NCBI RefSeq assembly: GCF_046195335.1
Contig: NZ_CP176093.1
Length of the DNA stretch: 64,000 nucleotides
DNA from: Methanospirillum lacunae
GTDB taxonomy: Archaea > Halobacteriota > Methanomicrobia > Methanomicrobiales > Methanospirillaceae
Direction: 5' to 3' (one strand)
Shown here one piece after another: positions 1-9,014 of the stretch. Under the pieces are notes generated by a model. That model worked only from the letters and a program-made list of their open reading frames with translations. It searched no databases and was not told where the DNA came from. Positions within the stretch are counted from its first letter, which is position 1, and every line of letters starts with the position of its first letter. Made by a program: the position numbers and the translations under genes.

Positions 1-507
1 AAACCCGACGATAAAGTGCCGCTCTACTTCAGTGGAATGGGACCAAAAGGTGCCAAACTCGCAGGCATGCATGCAGACCATCTGATGACGGTGTCAGCCG
101 ATACAGATACACTGAAAAATGTCACCATTCCAAAATTTGAAGAAGGTGCAAAGGAGGCTGGCAAGGATCCAAAGAAGATGGAGAAAGCCATGTTGATCTG
201 GTACTCGGTAGATCCTGACTTTGACAAGGCTGTTGAAGGAAACCGGTTCTGGGCAGGATGCCTTGTGCCTTCAATGTTCAAGTATCGTGTCAGCGATCCA
301 CCAGAGGTTGAGATGCATGCAGATCTGGTTCATTCAGATGTCATCCAGAAGAACTTCCTGTGTGCAACCGATGCAGAGGGCCTTATCACAGAGATCGAAC
401 GGTTCAAGCAGGCAGGGATTACCCATTTCTGTCTTGGTAACTCCAGTCCGAACGTGAATTACGGAATTGATATCTTCAAGGATGTTATCCCGGCAGTAAA
501 GGGATAA
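1..507 (+). CDS. F420-dependent luciferase-fold oxidoreductase, C-terminal part
   Basis: The frame is open from base 1, so the N-terminal half lies outside the window; 168 residues remain. The segment YFSGMGPKGAKLAGMHADHL followed by a helix-rich stretch and a closing FKQAGITHFCLGNSSP motif is typical of the TIM-barrel luciferase-like superfamily. The best fit is the F420-dependent branch that includes secondary alcohol dehydrogenase Adf and F420-dependent glucose-6-phosphate dehydrogenase-like enzymes; methylene-H4MPT reductase (Mer) is a more distant relative. It probably transfers hydride between F420 and a small alcohol or aldehyde in the cytoplasm, but the substrate cannot be read from this half. 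A cupin gene follows 24 bases downstream and may be co-transcribed. Confidence 0.75.
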   Translation, partial: KPDDKVPLYFSGMGPKGAKLAGMHADHLMTVSADTDTLKNVTIPKFEEGAKEAGKDPKKMEKAMLIWYSVDPDFDKAVEGNRFWAGCLVPSMFKYRVSDPPEVEMHADLVHSDVIQKNFLCATDAEGLITEIERFKQAGITHFCLGNSSPNVNYGIDIFKDVIPAVKG

Positions 508-531
508 TTAATTCACCTTTTTGAGGTACCT

Positions 532-925
532 ATGATTCATACCGATGTATCAAGGATGCTTGATCAGGGGGCGGTTATCTTTCCTGATCACAAAGAGGAT
601 CTCAACAAAAAATCCTGGTATACCCCCCCCGGGATGGGTGGGAGTCTCACTTAAGGATATCATAACAGGGAAAGAAACCGGCGGGGCATTCAGTTATCAC
701 CTTGTCAAGATCACCAGGCACTGTGAAGTGCCTTCGCATGATCATGAGACACAGTGGGAATGGAATGTAATTCTAAAGGGAACTGGTTCGTTTGTCATCC
801 AGGAAAAGGAGACGCAGGTAACCACCGGAGAGACGTATGTTACTCCCCCTGGTATTTCTCACACCGTCAAGGCAGGAAATAGTGAGCTGGTTATAACCGC
901 TGTCTTTGTCCCTGCCCTCGGGTGA
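532..925 (+). pseudogene. Cupin-domain protein, frameshifted at a C8 tract
   Basis: An ATG at 532 opens a frame that runs through WYTPPG and then stops at 652-654. The cupin body (GVSLKDIITGKETGG, then HDHETQWEWN with metal-type histidines, G-rich turn, PPGISHTVKAG) is in the +1 frame and ends at 925. Dropping one base from the run of eight C at 623-630 joins the two parts into one roughly 130-residue single-domain cupin, so the frame break almost certainly sits there. It is either a sequencing or true indel at a homopolymer, or a slippage-prone on/off tract. The gene lies 24 bases after the F420 oxidoreductase and before a terminator. Function beyond small-molecule or metal binding is unknown. 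Confidence 0.7.
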
Positions 926-988
926 TAAGATCTTTTTGCGAGAGAGCGGAATGGACGTAACCTGGGCTGGAATATTTTAGATCTCACC

Positions 989-1028
989 GGGCCCCCTGCC
1001 ATACAACGGGGGCATCTATTTTTTATTT
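989..1028 (+). terminator. Hairpin plus T-run terminator
   Basis: GCCCCC (991-996) pairs with GGGGGC (1008-1013) across an 11-base loop and is followed by a T-rich run. It sits about 65 bases after the cupin stop and would end the F420 oxidoreductase-cupin transcript. Confidence 0.6.
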
Positions 1029-1136
1029 GAAATAAAACTTGAACGCCTGTATTTTTAGAATGATCCGGATAATGTATCCTAAATTAAGAAGTACACATTG
1101 AGATGAGTTTTGTTTTTTTCAGCACGTGTATTCGGG

Positions 1137-1166
1137 CTATTTCACAATTTTGCGAAAGTGAAATAG
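1137..1166. repeat. 9-bp perfect inverted repeat upstream of PolB2 operon
   Basis: CTATTTCAC at 1137-1145 is the exact reverse complement of GTGAAATAG at 1158-1166, with a 12-base spacer. It lies about 45 bases upstream of a TATA-like AAGTTATAAAT (about 1211-1221) that would serve the gene at 1287. The geometry fits a dimeric regulator site for the PolB2 operon. The rest of the 926-1286 intergenic stretch holds only the terminator and this promoter. Confidence 0.45.
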
Positions 1167-1286
1167 AGGCATAAAAACCGTAGAACGCTGTAAATCCTAT
1201 GTATTGAAGAAAGTTATAAATCCCCCGATCACTTTCGCCCTGCATCCTAAACCTTTACATACTGGAGCTCATGATCAGGGTATGCC

Positions 1287-1790
1287 ATGCCTCCAGTCTT
1301 ACACCCTGCCATATCAGGATCCTCGGGGTCCTTCTCGGTAATTGCAGCCCCAGTCGGGATCTTATTGGAGGCGCTCAGTACCCTGCTGAGATCAAACCAG
1401 AATCAAACCCTGTACCTGTGTGGTAATTATCCACAAATTCTCACGAAACTATTTGTCAATCATGAACACGTAAAAATCCGGCGGGCACTTACCGCATATC
1501 AGATCCTGACAATTCTGGAAGATGCCGATGAACCGCTCATCCTTTTTGAACATGACAGATCCTGGTACCAGGATACTCCTGAACTCATACCAATTATCGG
1601 GGAGATTTGCAGGCGCAAATCTGCGAATTTACAGATGGTTCTTCTCTTTTCAGACAGAGTGGATCGGTGGTTTTCAGAGATTGATCCCTATGCAAACCGG
1701 GTGGTGTATTACCTGGACACTCTGGCAAAACCGAGAAAAAACCATTCAACTCCGGTGAATATCCAGAACACACTGGAAGGGCTCTGGTGA
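1287..1790 (+). CDS. Small protein in PolB2 operon, RecA-like ATPase remnant?
   Basis: 167 residues, ending 5 bases before the polymerase start. The N-terminus has a hydrophobic strand and a Gly/Ser-rich turn (SGSFSVIAAPVGILLEAL) where a P-loop would be expected, but there is no GxxxxGK[ST]. Further on, PLILFEHDRSWY looks like a strand ending in acidic residues, as in a Walker B. I read it as a possibly degenerate RecA-superfamily domain without ATP-binding residues; this is inference from pattern only. Tight coupling to the PolB2-like polymerase and to the gene at 3783 argues for a shared complex, perhaps in DNA repair. It is not a family I can name. Confidence 0.65.
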   Translation: MPPVLHPAISGSSGSFSVIAAPVGILLEALSTLLRSNQNQTLYLCGNYPQILTKLFVNHEHVKIRRALTAYQILTILEDADEPLILFEHDRSWYQDTPELIPIIGEICRRKSANLQMVLLFSDRVDRWFSEIDPYANRVVYYLDTLAKPRKNHSTPVNIQNTLEGLW

Positions 1791-1795
1791 TCTGA

Positions 1796-3781
1796 ATGAG
1801 CAGTTCAGGCACATTTATTCTTGATTCATGCAGGACCAAGAAGGGTATCAGTTTTTGGCAGATCACTGATGGCAGACTTGAGATAACACATCACACCTAC
1901 TCTCCCTCGTTTCTGATACATTTCAGGGAGCCAGATCTTCATCGCACTGTCATAGAAGAACTCCATTCCACCTATGGGATCGCAGAATGCTCGTTCAGAT
2001 CTATCTACGAAGAATACCAGGGCTATAAGGTTGATGCAGGAAGAGAAGTTGCAGAGGAGATTGAGAAACAGACCAATTACAAGGTTTCTTTATTTAATGT
2101 AGATATAAGACCGGAACAGCAGTTTGCTGCAGAACATGCCATTGTTCCCGGAGGTATCTGTGGGGTGGACCGGTTCAATCCAGTACACGAATTTCCTGGC
2201 ACAACAATGGAGATCGCCTTCTCTGAGAATCCACATCGGTCAGAGCATACCGGAACTATTTCAGTGACAGATCTGGATCGACAGAGACCATACATCCTGG
2301 AAGGATCAGACAGACAGAACATTGATGATCTCTGTGATATTGTTCAAACCTGTGATCCTGATCTGATCCTCTTTCCCGATTATGATCGCTGGTCATCGTA
2401 CATTTGTGATCTGGCAGATAAGTGGGGTATTGTAAATACGTTAAGTCGGACTGGACGATTTAGAAGACTTTCATCAAGATCATATTTTTCATACGGACGA
2501 ATGGAACACCGGCTCGGGGCAATGGTTCCGGAAGGACGGGTTATTGTTGATACACGGCAGAGTTTTATGTACCGGGAAGGAGATGCCAGGGGAATCTTTC
2601 TTGCCTCCCGCCTCTCCGGGCTCTCGCCTAACCTGACCTGCAGGCTCACACCCGGGACTCTTGTCTCAAGTTACGAGGTATATGAGGCCCTGGCCCGAGG
2701 GATTGCTGTTCCGTTCAGAAAAAACGATGCCGAGGCACACCGGAGAATTGAAGATATGAGGCTTGATTACCGAGGAGGCTTGACACTGCAGCCACAACCC
2801 GGGATCTACGAAGATGTAACCCAGATTGACTTCACGTCGTTTTATCCTTCAATCATTGTAAAGTATAACCTCTCACCCGAGACTCTGAAATACCCGGAAA
2901 AAACCGGATTTTTAGCATCTGTGCTCAGACCGATACTCGATCTCAGGCAGATCACCAAACAGAGGAAGCGGGTCGATCCCACGTATGCCGGGATGGATGG
3001 AATTCTAAAATGGATGCTCGTGACATGTTTCGGGTATACCGGGTACAAAAATGCCAGGTTCGGAAGGATCGAAGTTCACGAGCAGATCACACTCAGAGCT
3101 ACAGAACTGCTCCAGGAGTGTGTCTCAACAATTGGCGATCTCCGGGGCAGGGTTCTTCATGCAATTATTGATTGTCTCTTTATCCAGGAATGTGATCCGC
3201 TGAAAGCCCAGTTTGAGATAGAGAAACTCACCGACATTAAAACCGAGATTGAGCAGTATGACTGGATCGTGTTTCTTCCCCAGATTGACGGGACCGGTTC
3301 ATATGGAAATTATTATGGGAGGCTTATGAACGGGAAGATAAAAGCCAGGGGAGTTGCTGCAAGGCGGAGGAACACACCGGCATATATCAGGCAGATGCAG
3401 GAAGCGATGCTGACCCTGATGGCTCATGAGCATGAAGTCAATGCAATTGCATCCCACTGGTCAGAGGTCAGGGATCTCTATCGTCAGTATTCAAACGGGC
3501 TCAGGGATGCTGATCCGAGGGATCTGGTAATAAAGAGGAGAATCGGAAAAGAACGATATCAAAATAAGTGTATTCCCCAGGCTGTCATTGATGTGTATCG
3601 ACAGTATGGCGTCGAACTGGTTCCCGGGATGGATGCCTCGTTTATTGTCAGGGATGAAAAAGGGCTGCTCGTTGATCCCTCATTTGATCCAAAAGGAATT
3701 GATGCCAGGTATTATCAACGGCTTTTGGACCGGGCCTGGAAAGAGATTGAATTTGTCCACAAAGTCAGTGAGACGTATTGA
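1796..3781 (+). CDS. polB2: PolB2-type family B DNA polymerase with altered catalytic motifs
   Basis: 661 residues, shorter than replicative PolB (about 780). Motif A is intact (DFTSFYPS from residue 345). Motif B is divergent (K-W-M-L-V-T-C-F-G-Y around 404-414, in place of K..NSxYG). Motif C reads HAIIDC at 455-460 where active polymerases have YGDTDS, so the first Asp is lost and one Asp (459) remains. The exonuclease region (TMEIAF around residue 140, FPDYDRW later) lacks the usual DxE, so proofreading is probably absent. These traits match the archaeal PolB2 family, long described as inactivated though some members have been reported active on damaged templates. The ATG at 1796 overlaps nothing and follows the upstream gene by 5 bases; the next gene starts at 3783. 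Likely role: repair or translesion synthesis, or a structural role. Confidence 0.85.
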   Translation: MSSSGTFILDSCRTKKGISFWQITDGRLEITHHTYSPSFLIHFREPDLHRTVIEELHSTYGIAECSFRSIYEEYQGYKVDAGREVAEEIEKQTNYKVSLFNVDIRPEQQFAAEHAIVPGGICGVDRFNPVHEFPGTTMEIAFSENPHRSEHTGTISVTDLDRQRPYILEGSDRQNIDDLCDIVQTCDPDLILFPDYDRWSSYICDLADKWGIVNTLSRTGRFRRLSSRSYFSYGRMEHRLGAMVPEGRVIVDTRQSFMYREGDARGIFLASRLSGLSPNLTCRLTPGTLVSSYEVYEALARGIAVPFRKNDAEAHRRIEDMRLDYRGGLTLQPQPGIYEDVTQIDFTSFYPSIIVKYNLSPETLKYPEKTGFLASVLRPILDLRQITKQRKRVDPTYAGMDGILKWMLVTCFGYTGYKNARFGRIEVHEQITLRATELLQECVSTIGDLRGRVLHAIIDCLFIQECDPLKAQFEIEKLTDIKTEIEQYDWIVFLPQIDGTGSYGNYYGRLMNGKIKARGVAARRRNTPAYIRQMQEAMLTLMAHEHEVNAIASHWSEVRDLYRQYSNGLRDADPRDLVIKRRIGKERYQNKCIPQAVIDVYRQYGVELVPGMDASFIVRDEKGLLVDPSFDPKGIDARYYQRLLDRAWKEIEFVHKVSETY

Positions 3782-3782
3782 T

Positions 3783-4346
3783 ATGGGTGAACAGAATAAT
3801 CCGCTCAAAGATATTCCAGCCGATGCATTCTCTATCTTTCAGGCTTCTCATACCTACTTTCATGCATGCCTGGCTGATATTCCCAGCAGGTATCCGGTTG
3901 GCACAATCTCATACATCAATAACCATGATTATGTTCCGCTTCTCCAGTTCAGGGATGAAGATCAGGACAGGCTGAACCACATTAAGATCAACAAACTTGC
4001 TGATCTCCTCGATTATATTTCACGTGATACTTCATCGATCCTTTTTATCGAATATCACCTGGCCTGGTTCAGGCCTGATAACAAGGAGGAACTTGAGCAG
4101 TTCTGTGAGACCTGCAAAACCAGAGCCCGGGCAGGAGGACCGGTAGCTGTGATCACTGCGGTGATGGATAGAAATCTTCTCTCTCTTGATGGAAAAGCAG
4201 ATTACTTTTTCCAGGTCAAACCATGGGAACTTAAGGGAAGGGCCCGGGCAATAAAGGACCAGACAGAACTCAATATGTTTTTGAAGTCCTGCACCGGTGT
4301 CGTTCAGAGAGGTAGATTGTTTGGACAGATGAAACTGGAAATATAA
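3783..4346 (+). CDS. Third gene of PolB2 operon, unknown function
   Basis: 187 residues. The ATG at 3783 is one base after the polymerase stop; the same frame is open further upstream inside polB2 but the coupled start is the natural one. Visible features are a strand SSILFIEYHLAWF resembling a Walker B, and a second strand GGPVAVITAVMD, but no Walker A. Like the first gene of this operon it could be a RecA-like fold without nucleotide binding. No recognised family. The three-gene arrangement (small protein, PolB2, small protein) suggests a single functional unit. Confidence 0.7.
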   Translation: MGEQNNPLKDIPADAFSIFQASHTYFHACLADIPSRYPVGTISYINNHDYVPLLQFRDEDQDRLNHIKINKLADLLDYISRDTSSILFIEYHLAWFRPDNKEELEQFCETCKTRARAGGPVAVITAVMDRNLLSLDGKADYFFQVKPWELKGRARAIKDQTELNMFLKSCTGVVQRGRLFGQMKLEI

Positions 4347-4488
4347 GAGAGGAGTTAAAGGGGCTAGAGAAAAATCACAGACAAGATCTCCATTTTCAAA
4401 ATTACGCCAAGTAGCAGGTTCGTTGCTTCATCAATACACGCCGCAAAAAAAACGATTCATTTTTCATTACATACACTAATTTCACTTC

Positions 4489-5985
4489 ATGAGAAGACCT
4501 TCCCTACAATATCTTCTCCTGGCAATCTGCGTTATTGCAGGAATATCTATTTGTTTTGGATATGCAGAGATGAGTCAGGAAAATAGCAGGCTCGCAGGAT
4601 TTGACAATTTTATCACTCATACGATGGAAGAGTATGAAGTCCCGGGCGTTGTTGTTGGTATCGTAGAGAACGATTCTGTCGTGTATCTGAAAGGTTTTGG
4701 TGCTCGTGAACTCGGAAAACCCGATTTGGTTGATCCTGACACCAGGTTTCAGATCGCATCAGTGACCAAGTATATTACCGGGGCTGCCATCGGTACGCTT
4801 GTTGATGAAGGAAAACTGAACTGGGATACACCGGTAATCACGTACCTGCCAGATTTTACATTGAAGGATTCCTATGTCGGAAATCATTCAAATCTTCGCG
4901 ATATGCTTGCTCACCGGACAGGTCTCCGGCGTGACGGGGAACTACTCGGCAGAATCGGATACTCTAATGATGAAATATTGCACCGTATGAGATACCTCGA
5001 ATCTGATGCAGGGTTCAGGGAGCGGTACCTCTACTCTAATGCCGGATACTTCATTGCAGGGGAGGCAGCAGCAAAAGTCGATAACCGGAGTTGGGAAGAT
5101 TTAACCGATGCACGGATTATCAAACCACTTGGAATGACCAGATCAGGATCTCATCCGGAGACTCTCTATCTTGACGATAACCATTATTCCGGCCACGGAG
5201 GGGCACCGGGAGATGTTCAGATCATTCCGCTTGAGAATGCATCACTCCCTGCTGCCGGCCAGGTTGTCTCAACCGGAAGGGACATGACACAGTTTCTGCG
5301 GTTGATGCTGAACAATGGAACAATTGACGGTAAACAGATTCTCACGCCAAAGACTGTTACCGATATCCATGCAGCAAGCCTTGTCGCCGGACGAAGCGGA
5401 CCGCTGAGAGATCCAAACGGTGCTGTCGGTCTTGGATGTGACTCGTATTACTTCCTTGGAGATCGCATCATTGAGAAGAACGGAGCTCTTGATGGTGTTC
5501 GCTCCATTGTAATCCTCATTCCCGAAAAGAAGAGCGGGCTTGTAGTTATCGCCAACAAGCAGCTCACTGCATTCCCGGAGGCAGTACGAGATGAATTCCT
5601 TGAACGATATATCGGGAAAAGTGGAGTAGACCTCCAGGCACAGGAAAAAGCATCACAGGCAGGATGGAACTCTCTCATTAAAAACCCCGACCGGCCATTT
5701 AATCCAGAACCAGCGAAAATAAGCCCATCTGCCATTGCAGGAACATACACGAGCGATATGTATGGCAGCATGCTGATTGAAGAAGGACCGAATGCAGAAA
5801 ATATGACCCTCGGACTCGGTCCTAACGGGTATGAAGGGAACCTGACACACTGGACCAACAACACATGGTATCTCTCGTTCCCGAACCCCGACGATCTGGT
5901 TGGATACCTCACCTTCACAGCGACTCCTACCGGTTCAGTTGAGGGAATAGTATCAGATGAGTTTGGTTCCTTCACCCGGGCCTGA
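4489..5985 (+). CDS. Exported serine beta-lactamase-fold hydrolase (class C/PBP type)
   Basis: 498 residues. An N-terminal signal sequence (basic start, hydrophobic core LLLAICVIAGISICF, ending near 27) exports it. Catalytic signatures of the beta-lactamase/DD-peptidase superfamily are present: S91-V-T-K94 and Y182-S-N184; the third box is NGALDG rather than a clear HxG/KTG. A C-terminal beta-rich extension of about 120 residues (from about 380) resembles the lipocalin-like tails seen on such proteins. Archaea lack murein, so the role is probably esterase or peptidase activity on surface or environmental peptides rather than cell-wall synthesis. No strong ribosome binding site precedes the ATG. 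Confidence 0.85.
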   Translation: MRRPSLQYLLLAICVIAGISICFGYAEMSQENSRLAGFDNFITHTMEEYEVPGVVVGIVENDSVVYLKGFGARELGKPDLVDPDTRFQIASVTKYITGAAIGTLVDEGKLNWDTPVITYLPDFTLKDSYVGNHSNLRDMLAHRTGLRRDGELLGRIGYSNDEILHRMRYLESDAGFRERYLYSNAGYFIAGEAAAKVDNRSWEDLTDARIIKPLGMTRSGSHPETLYLDDNHYSGHGGAPGDVQIIPLENASLPAAGQVVSTGRDMTQFLRLMLNNGTIDGKQILTPKTVTDIHAASLVAGRSGPLRDPNGAVGLGCDSYYFLGDRIIEKNGALDGVRSIVILIPEKKSGLVVIANKQLTAFPEAVRDEFLERYIGKSGVDLQAQEKASQAGWNSLIKNPDRPFNPEPAKISPSAIAGTYTSDMYGSMLIEEGPNAENMTLGLGPNGYEGNLTHWTNNTWYLSFPNPDDLVGYLTFTATPTGSVEGIVSDEFGSFTRA

Positions 5986-6420
5986 TCAGATCAACCGAAT
6001 AAGAAATAAAAACGAAAATTGAGCCAGAAACAGGAAGTGACAGATGGATGAAAGGCTTTCAATATCCAGCGACCGATCTTTCGCCACGAGTAAGGCTGTC
6101 GGAAAACAGACACCATCTGTCAGTTCATGCATCTGATCTTTTTTCTCAACTATGATAACCTCCAGTCCAATCATTTTGAGATGGTTCCTGACAACCAGGG
6201 ATCAAGGATAAAGTTCGGTAATACTTTTTCGTGCCAGGATGGTTTCAGGGCCGCTGGGTATCATCCGATGAACCGGTATGTTCCAGAGATTCTGAAGAGT
6301 ACTTGCTGAAATTCCTGCCATGCAGGATATTACAATCGTTGATGGGCACCCTGAATTCTGGATAGCGAGAAAAGTGACTGTGGCCGGATTGTGACTAATG
6401 TCTAGAAGGAGTTGAGACAG
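5986..6420 (-). pseudogene. Decayed pyrroline-5-carboxylate reductase-like gene
   Basis: Reading the minus strand from about 6410 gives ISHNPATV, then VISCMAGISASTLQNLW and IPVHRMIPSGPETI. These match the ProC pattern of VISIVAGIS followed by VIRxMPNTP. An in-frame TGA follows ELYP near 6197-6199, and the same frame then continues with GLEVIIVEKKDQMHELTDG (ProC-like F..G....VEE..MDAVTALSG) to a stop at 5986. The NAD-binding N-terminal third is missing. It is a truncated remnant of a ProC or closely related F420/NADP oxidoreductase, jammed against the 3' end of the beta-lactamase-fold gene. Confidence 0.6.
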
Positions 6421-6498
6421 GAGAGCCGGTAAATTCGCCCTCCATTTTATTCAGGTTACCTTTTTTTTACGGTATATGAGAAAATATCTCACTAATAC

Positions 6499-8985
6499 CT
6501 ATTGAGCAAAAATATACCTGGTTTTACTCTCGTCATACCGCCCATCCATGGTTCTGACAATAAGAGACACAGGGAATTGGCCTGATATAGTATATGTATG
6601 AACAGGATTCTGTTTTACTGAATTTGATCCATCTCCAAAGTTCCAGTACCATGAATCAGGAGAACCTGTAGATTTGTCTGTGAACTGAATGGTAATTGGT
6701 GTAGATCCAGAAGCCTTGTCCACCATGAAGTCAGCAGCAAGGGTTTGTGATTGCCGGGTAAAATCTGCCTGAATAGTATGATCTGATCTAACTTTCATGA
6801 ACGTATGTGAAGAAGCTTTCCCGATACTAATGCCATCTACCTGAACGTTGTTTATAGTATATCCTGAATCAGGAGTGATGTTGAAGGATTGATCAGCACC
6901 ATCAGGCACAGAAATATTTCCGGATGGAGTAATACTCCCGTGATCTGATGCAGTAGCGGTTATGATGTGGGCTAACGGCGGTGCTACTGCAATGTAGTTA
7001 TCCTTCTTCATGATATCTGATCCATGTGGACCAGATAAACTCAACGTTACCGAATAGGTACCTGGATTTCTGTATGTATGAGTTGGGTTTTTATCCCGTG
7101 AAAGGGAGCTTTTATCGCCAAAATCCCACCGATACTCTGTGCGATTATTCACACCCACACTTTGATCAGTAAAGGATACATCAAGCGGAACAGGACCAGA
7201 GAGAGGAACTGCTGAAAATTGAGCCTTCATCGAAGGAGTTTTGTTTGTTACAGTAATCGTCGCTGGAGCAGTGGAATTGTATATTTTCCTGTTTTTATCT
7301 TCTATCTGCAGGGATGCTGAATAAGTGCCTGGCTCAGAGTATCTGTGCTCTGCCATTTTTTCTTTTGATTTGTATGGGGTTGAACCATCACCAAAATTCC
7401 AGATCCGGACGAACATCTCACCTGGAGTGGAAGGATCCAATTCAGATTTATCCATGAAATGAACCAATAAAGGAGCAGTTCCATTCAGGGGTGAAACACC
7501 AAATTTTACCACCGGGTCTCTGGATGGCAGGGCATGAATATATGCAGGTTCTGTCTTTGTTGAATTGATCCTGTTGCTGTCTGTAACAGTGAGTGAAACA
7601 GGATAGACGCCGGGTACTGCATAGGTGTGAACCGGATTCTTCTCTTTCGACAAAGAACTCCCGTCACCAAAGTCCCATACATAATTCGTGATAGAAACAG
7701 GACTTTTGCTTGTGTCTGTGAATGAAACATTCAATGGTACAGGCCCATCCCGGGGTGCTGCAGTAAATGACGGAGTAAATGAAGAAGAGCCATTTGCAAT
7801 TGTTATCACTACAGAAGACGGGGAATTATATTTTGCACCGACTTGATCCTGCATCTGCAGGGATACAGTATAGTTACCGGGTGTTGAATACACATGCTGG
7901 ATATTACGAAGGTTTGTTCCATTTGATGTTGAATTATCACCAAAATCCCAGATGTATGTGTACATCTCATAAGGTACTGAAGGATCAAGTTCTGATTGAT
8001 CAATGAAGTAGATCACATCTGATGGGGTTCCACTCTGGGGAACTGCAGTAAACTGGACAGATGGATACCGGGATGGCTGGGCATGAATATATGCAGATTT
8101 TGTTGTAATTGCATTTGCACCGTCAGCATTCGCAATTGTCAGGCTCACATTATATTTTCCAGCACCCTGGTAGGTATGAACAGGATTCTGCTCTGTCGAA
8201 TTTTCGCTCCCGTCACCAAAGTTCCAGGCATAACTGGCTATTGAAACCGGACTAACACTCTGATCGATAAAGGAAACACTCAGAGGGACCGGACCACTTG
8301 GAGGTACTGCTGCAAACAAGGCAGAAAACGCAGACTGGTTACTGATGGTTATCGTTACAGGAGTGGACGAATCATACAATTTTCCAGTTTGATCCTGTAT
8401 CTGCAAGGATGCTGAATAACTGCCAGATGATGTATATGCATGGCAGGTATTGTGAGTGTTTGAAGAATCTGTTGTTCCATCGCCAAAATCCCAGATATAG
8501 GTGTACATCTCAGCAGGAACTGAAGGATCAAGTTCTGATTGATCAATGAACGATATTATCTGGGAGATACTGCCATTTTCCGGTGTGGCAGTAAATTTTA
8601 CTACCGGATATTGCGAAGGCAGAACATGAATGAATGCTGGTTCTACCTTAGTGTTATTCTCACCGATATCATTTGTCACCGTCAGAGAGACATTGTACCT
8701 ACCCCTGCTCACATAGGTGTGATTGGAATTCCGGTCACTTGAATTATTGCTTCCGTCACCAAAATTCCATGAATAATTCGTAATTGTAGCATTCGTTGAA
8801 CTCTGATCAATAAATGATACAGTTAGAGGTTCGGACCCGGACATCGGAACTCCGGTAAAGGCAGCATTTATTTCAGCTGCAACTGTCCCAGACAGGAGAA
8901 TGAAAACCAGGAGAGACCAAATCGTGTTCCGGTACAGAACCCGAAGAGCCCCTCCTTTTTTGGGAATTATTTCAAAAAATTTCAT
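6499..8985 (-). CDS. Exported multi-PKD-domain surface protein
   Basis: 828 residues. A strong GGAGG ribosome site lies 5 bases before the ATG, followed by a signal peptide ending around VAAEINA. Eight PKD domains are visible, each with a W[ND]FGDGS core and a closing HTY. Domains 1 to 6 alternate between two subtypes: a short one (odd) and one carrying SELDPS plus EM[YF] before IWxFGD (even), so the array grew by duplicating a two-domain unit. Between domains 7 and 8 lies a TATASDHGSITPSG segment of the glycine-rich bacterial repeat type. No C-terminal transmembrane anchor is seen. It is the second gene of a pair with the 1155-residue protein that ends 29 bases upstream; the two are probably co-transcribed cell-surface adhesive or matrix components. 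Confidence 0.85.
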   Translation of the reverse strand: MKFFEIIPKKGGALRVLYRNTIWSLLVFILLSGTVAAEINAAFTGVPMSGSEPLTVSFIDQSSTNATITNYSWNFGDGSNNSSDRNSNHTYVSRGRYNVSLTVTNDIGENNTKVEPAFIHVLPSQYPVVKFTATPENGSISQIISFIDQSELDPSVPAEMYTYIWDFGDGTTDSSNTHNTCHAYTSSGSYSASLQIQDQTGKLYDSSTPVTITISNQSAFSALFAAVPPSGPVPLSVSFIDQSVSPVSIASYAWNFGDGSENSTEQNPVHTYQGAGKYNVSLTIANADGANAITTKSAYIHAQPSRYPSVQFTAVPQSGTPSDVIYFIDQSELDPSVPYEMYTYIWDFGDNSTSNGTNLRNIQHVYSTPGNYTVSLQMQDQVGAKYNSPSSVVITIANGSSSFTPSFTAAPRDGPVPLNVSFTDTSKSPVSITNYVWDFGDGSSLSKEKNPVHTYAVPGVYPVSLTVTDSNRINSTKTEPAYIHALPSRDPVVKFGVSPLNGTAPLLVHFMDKSELDPSTPGEMFVRIWNFGDGSTPYKSKEKMAEHRYSEPGTYSASLQIEDKNRKIYNSTAPATITVTNKTPSMKAQFSAVPLSGPVPLDVSFTDQSVGVNNRTEYRWDFGDKSSLSRDKNPTHTYRNPGTYSVTLSLSGPHGSDIMKKDNYIAVAPPLAHIITATASDHGSITPSGNISVPDGADQSFNITPDSGYTINNVQVDGISIGKASSHTFMKVRSDHTIQADFTRQSQTLAADFMVDKASGSTPITIQFTDKSTGSPDSWYWNFGDGSNSVKQNPVHTYTISGQFPVSLIVRTMDGRYDESKTRYIFAQ

Positions 8986-9014
8986 AATTTCCTCCTTTAT
9001 CCCTCTGGTTTATA

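Noticed and set aside
6127..6309. 60-codon plus-strand frame in the ProC-like pseudogene
   Set aside because: It lies opposite the decayed ProC-like sequence, has no ribosome site and no motif.
5986..6420. Readthrough of the in-frame TGA as selenocysteine
   Set aside because: The N-terminus of the enzyme is missing as well, so decay is the simpler explanation.
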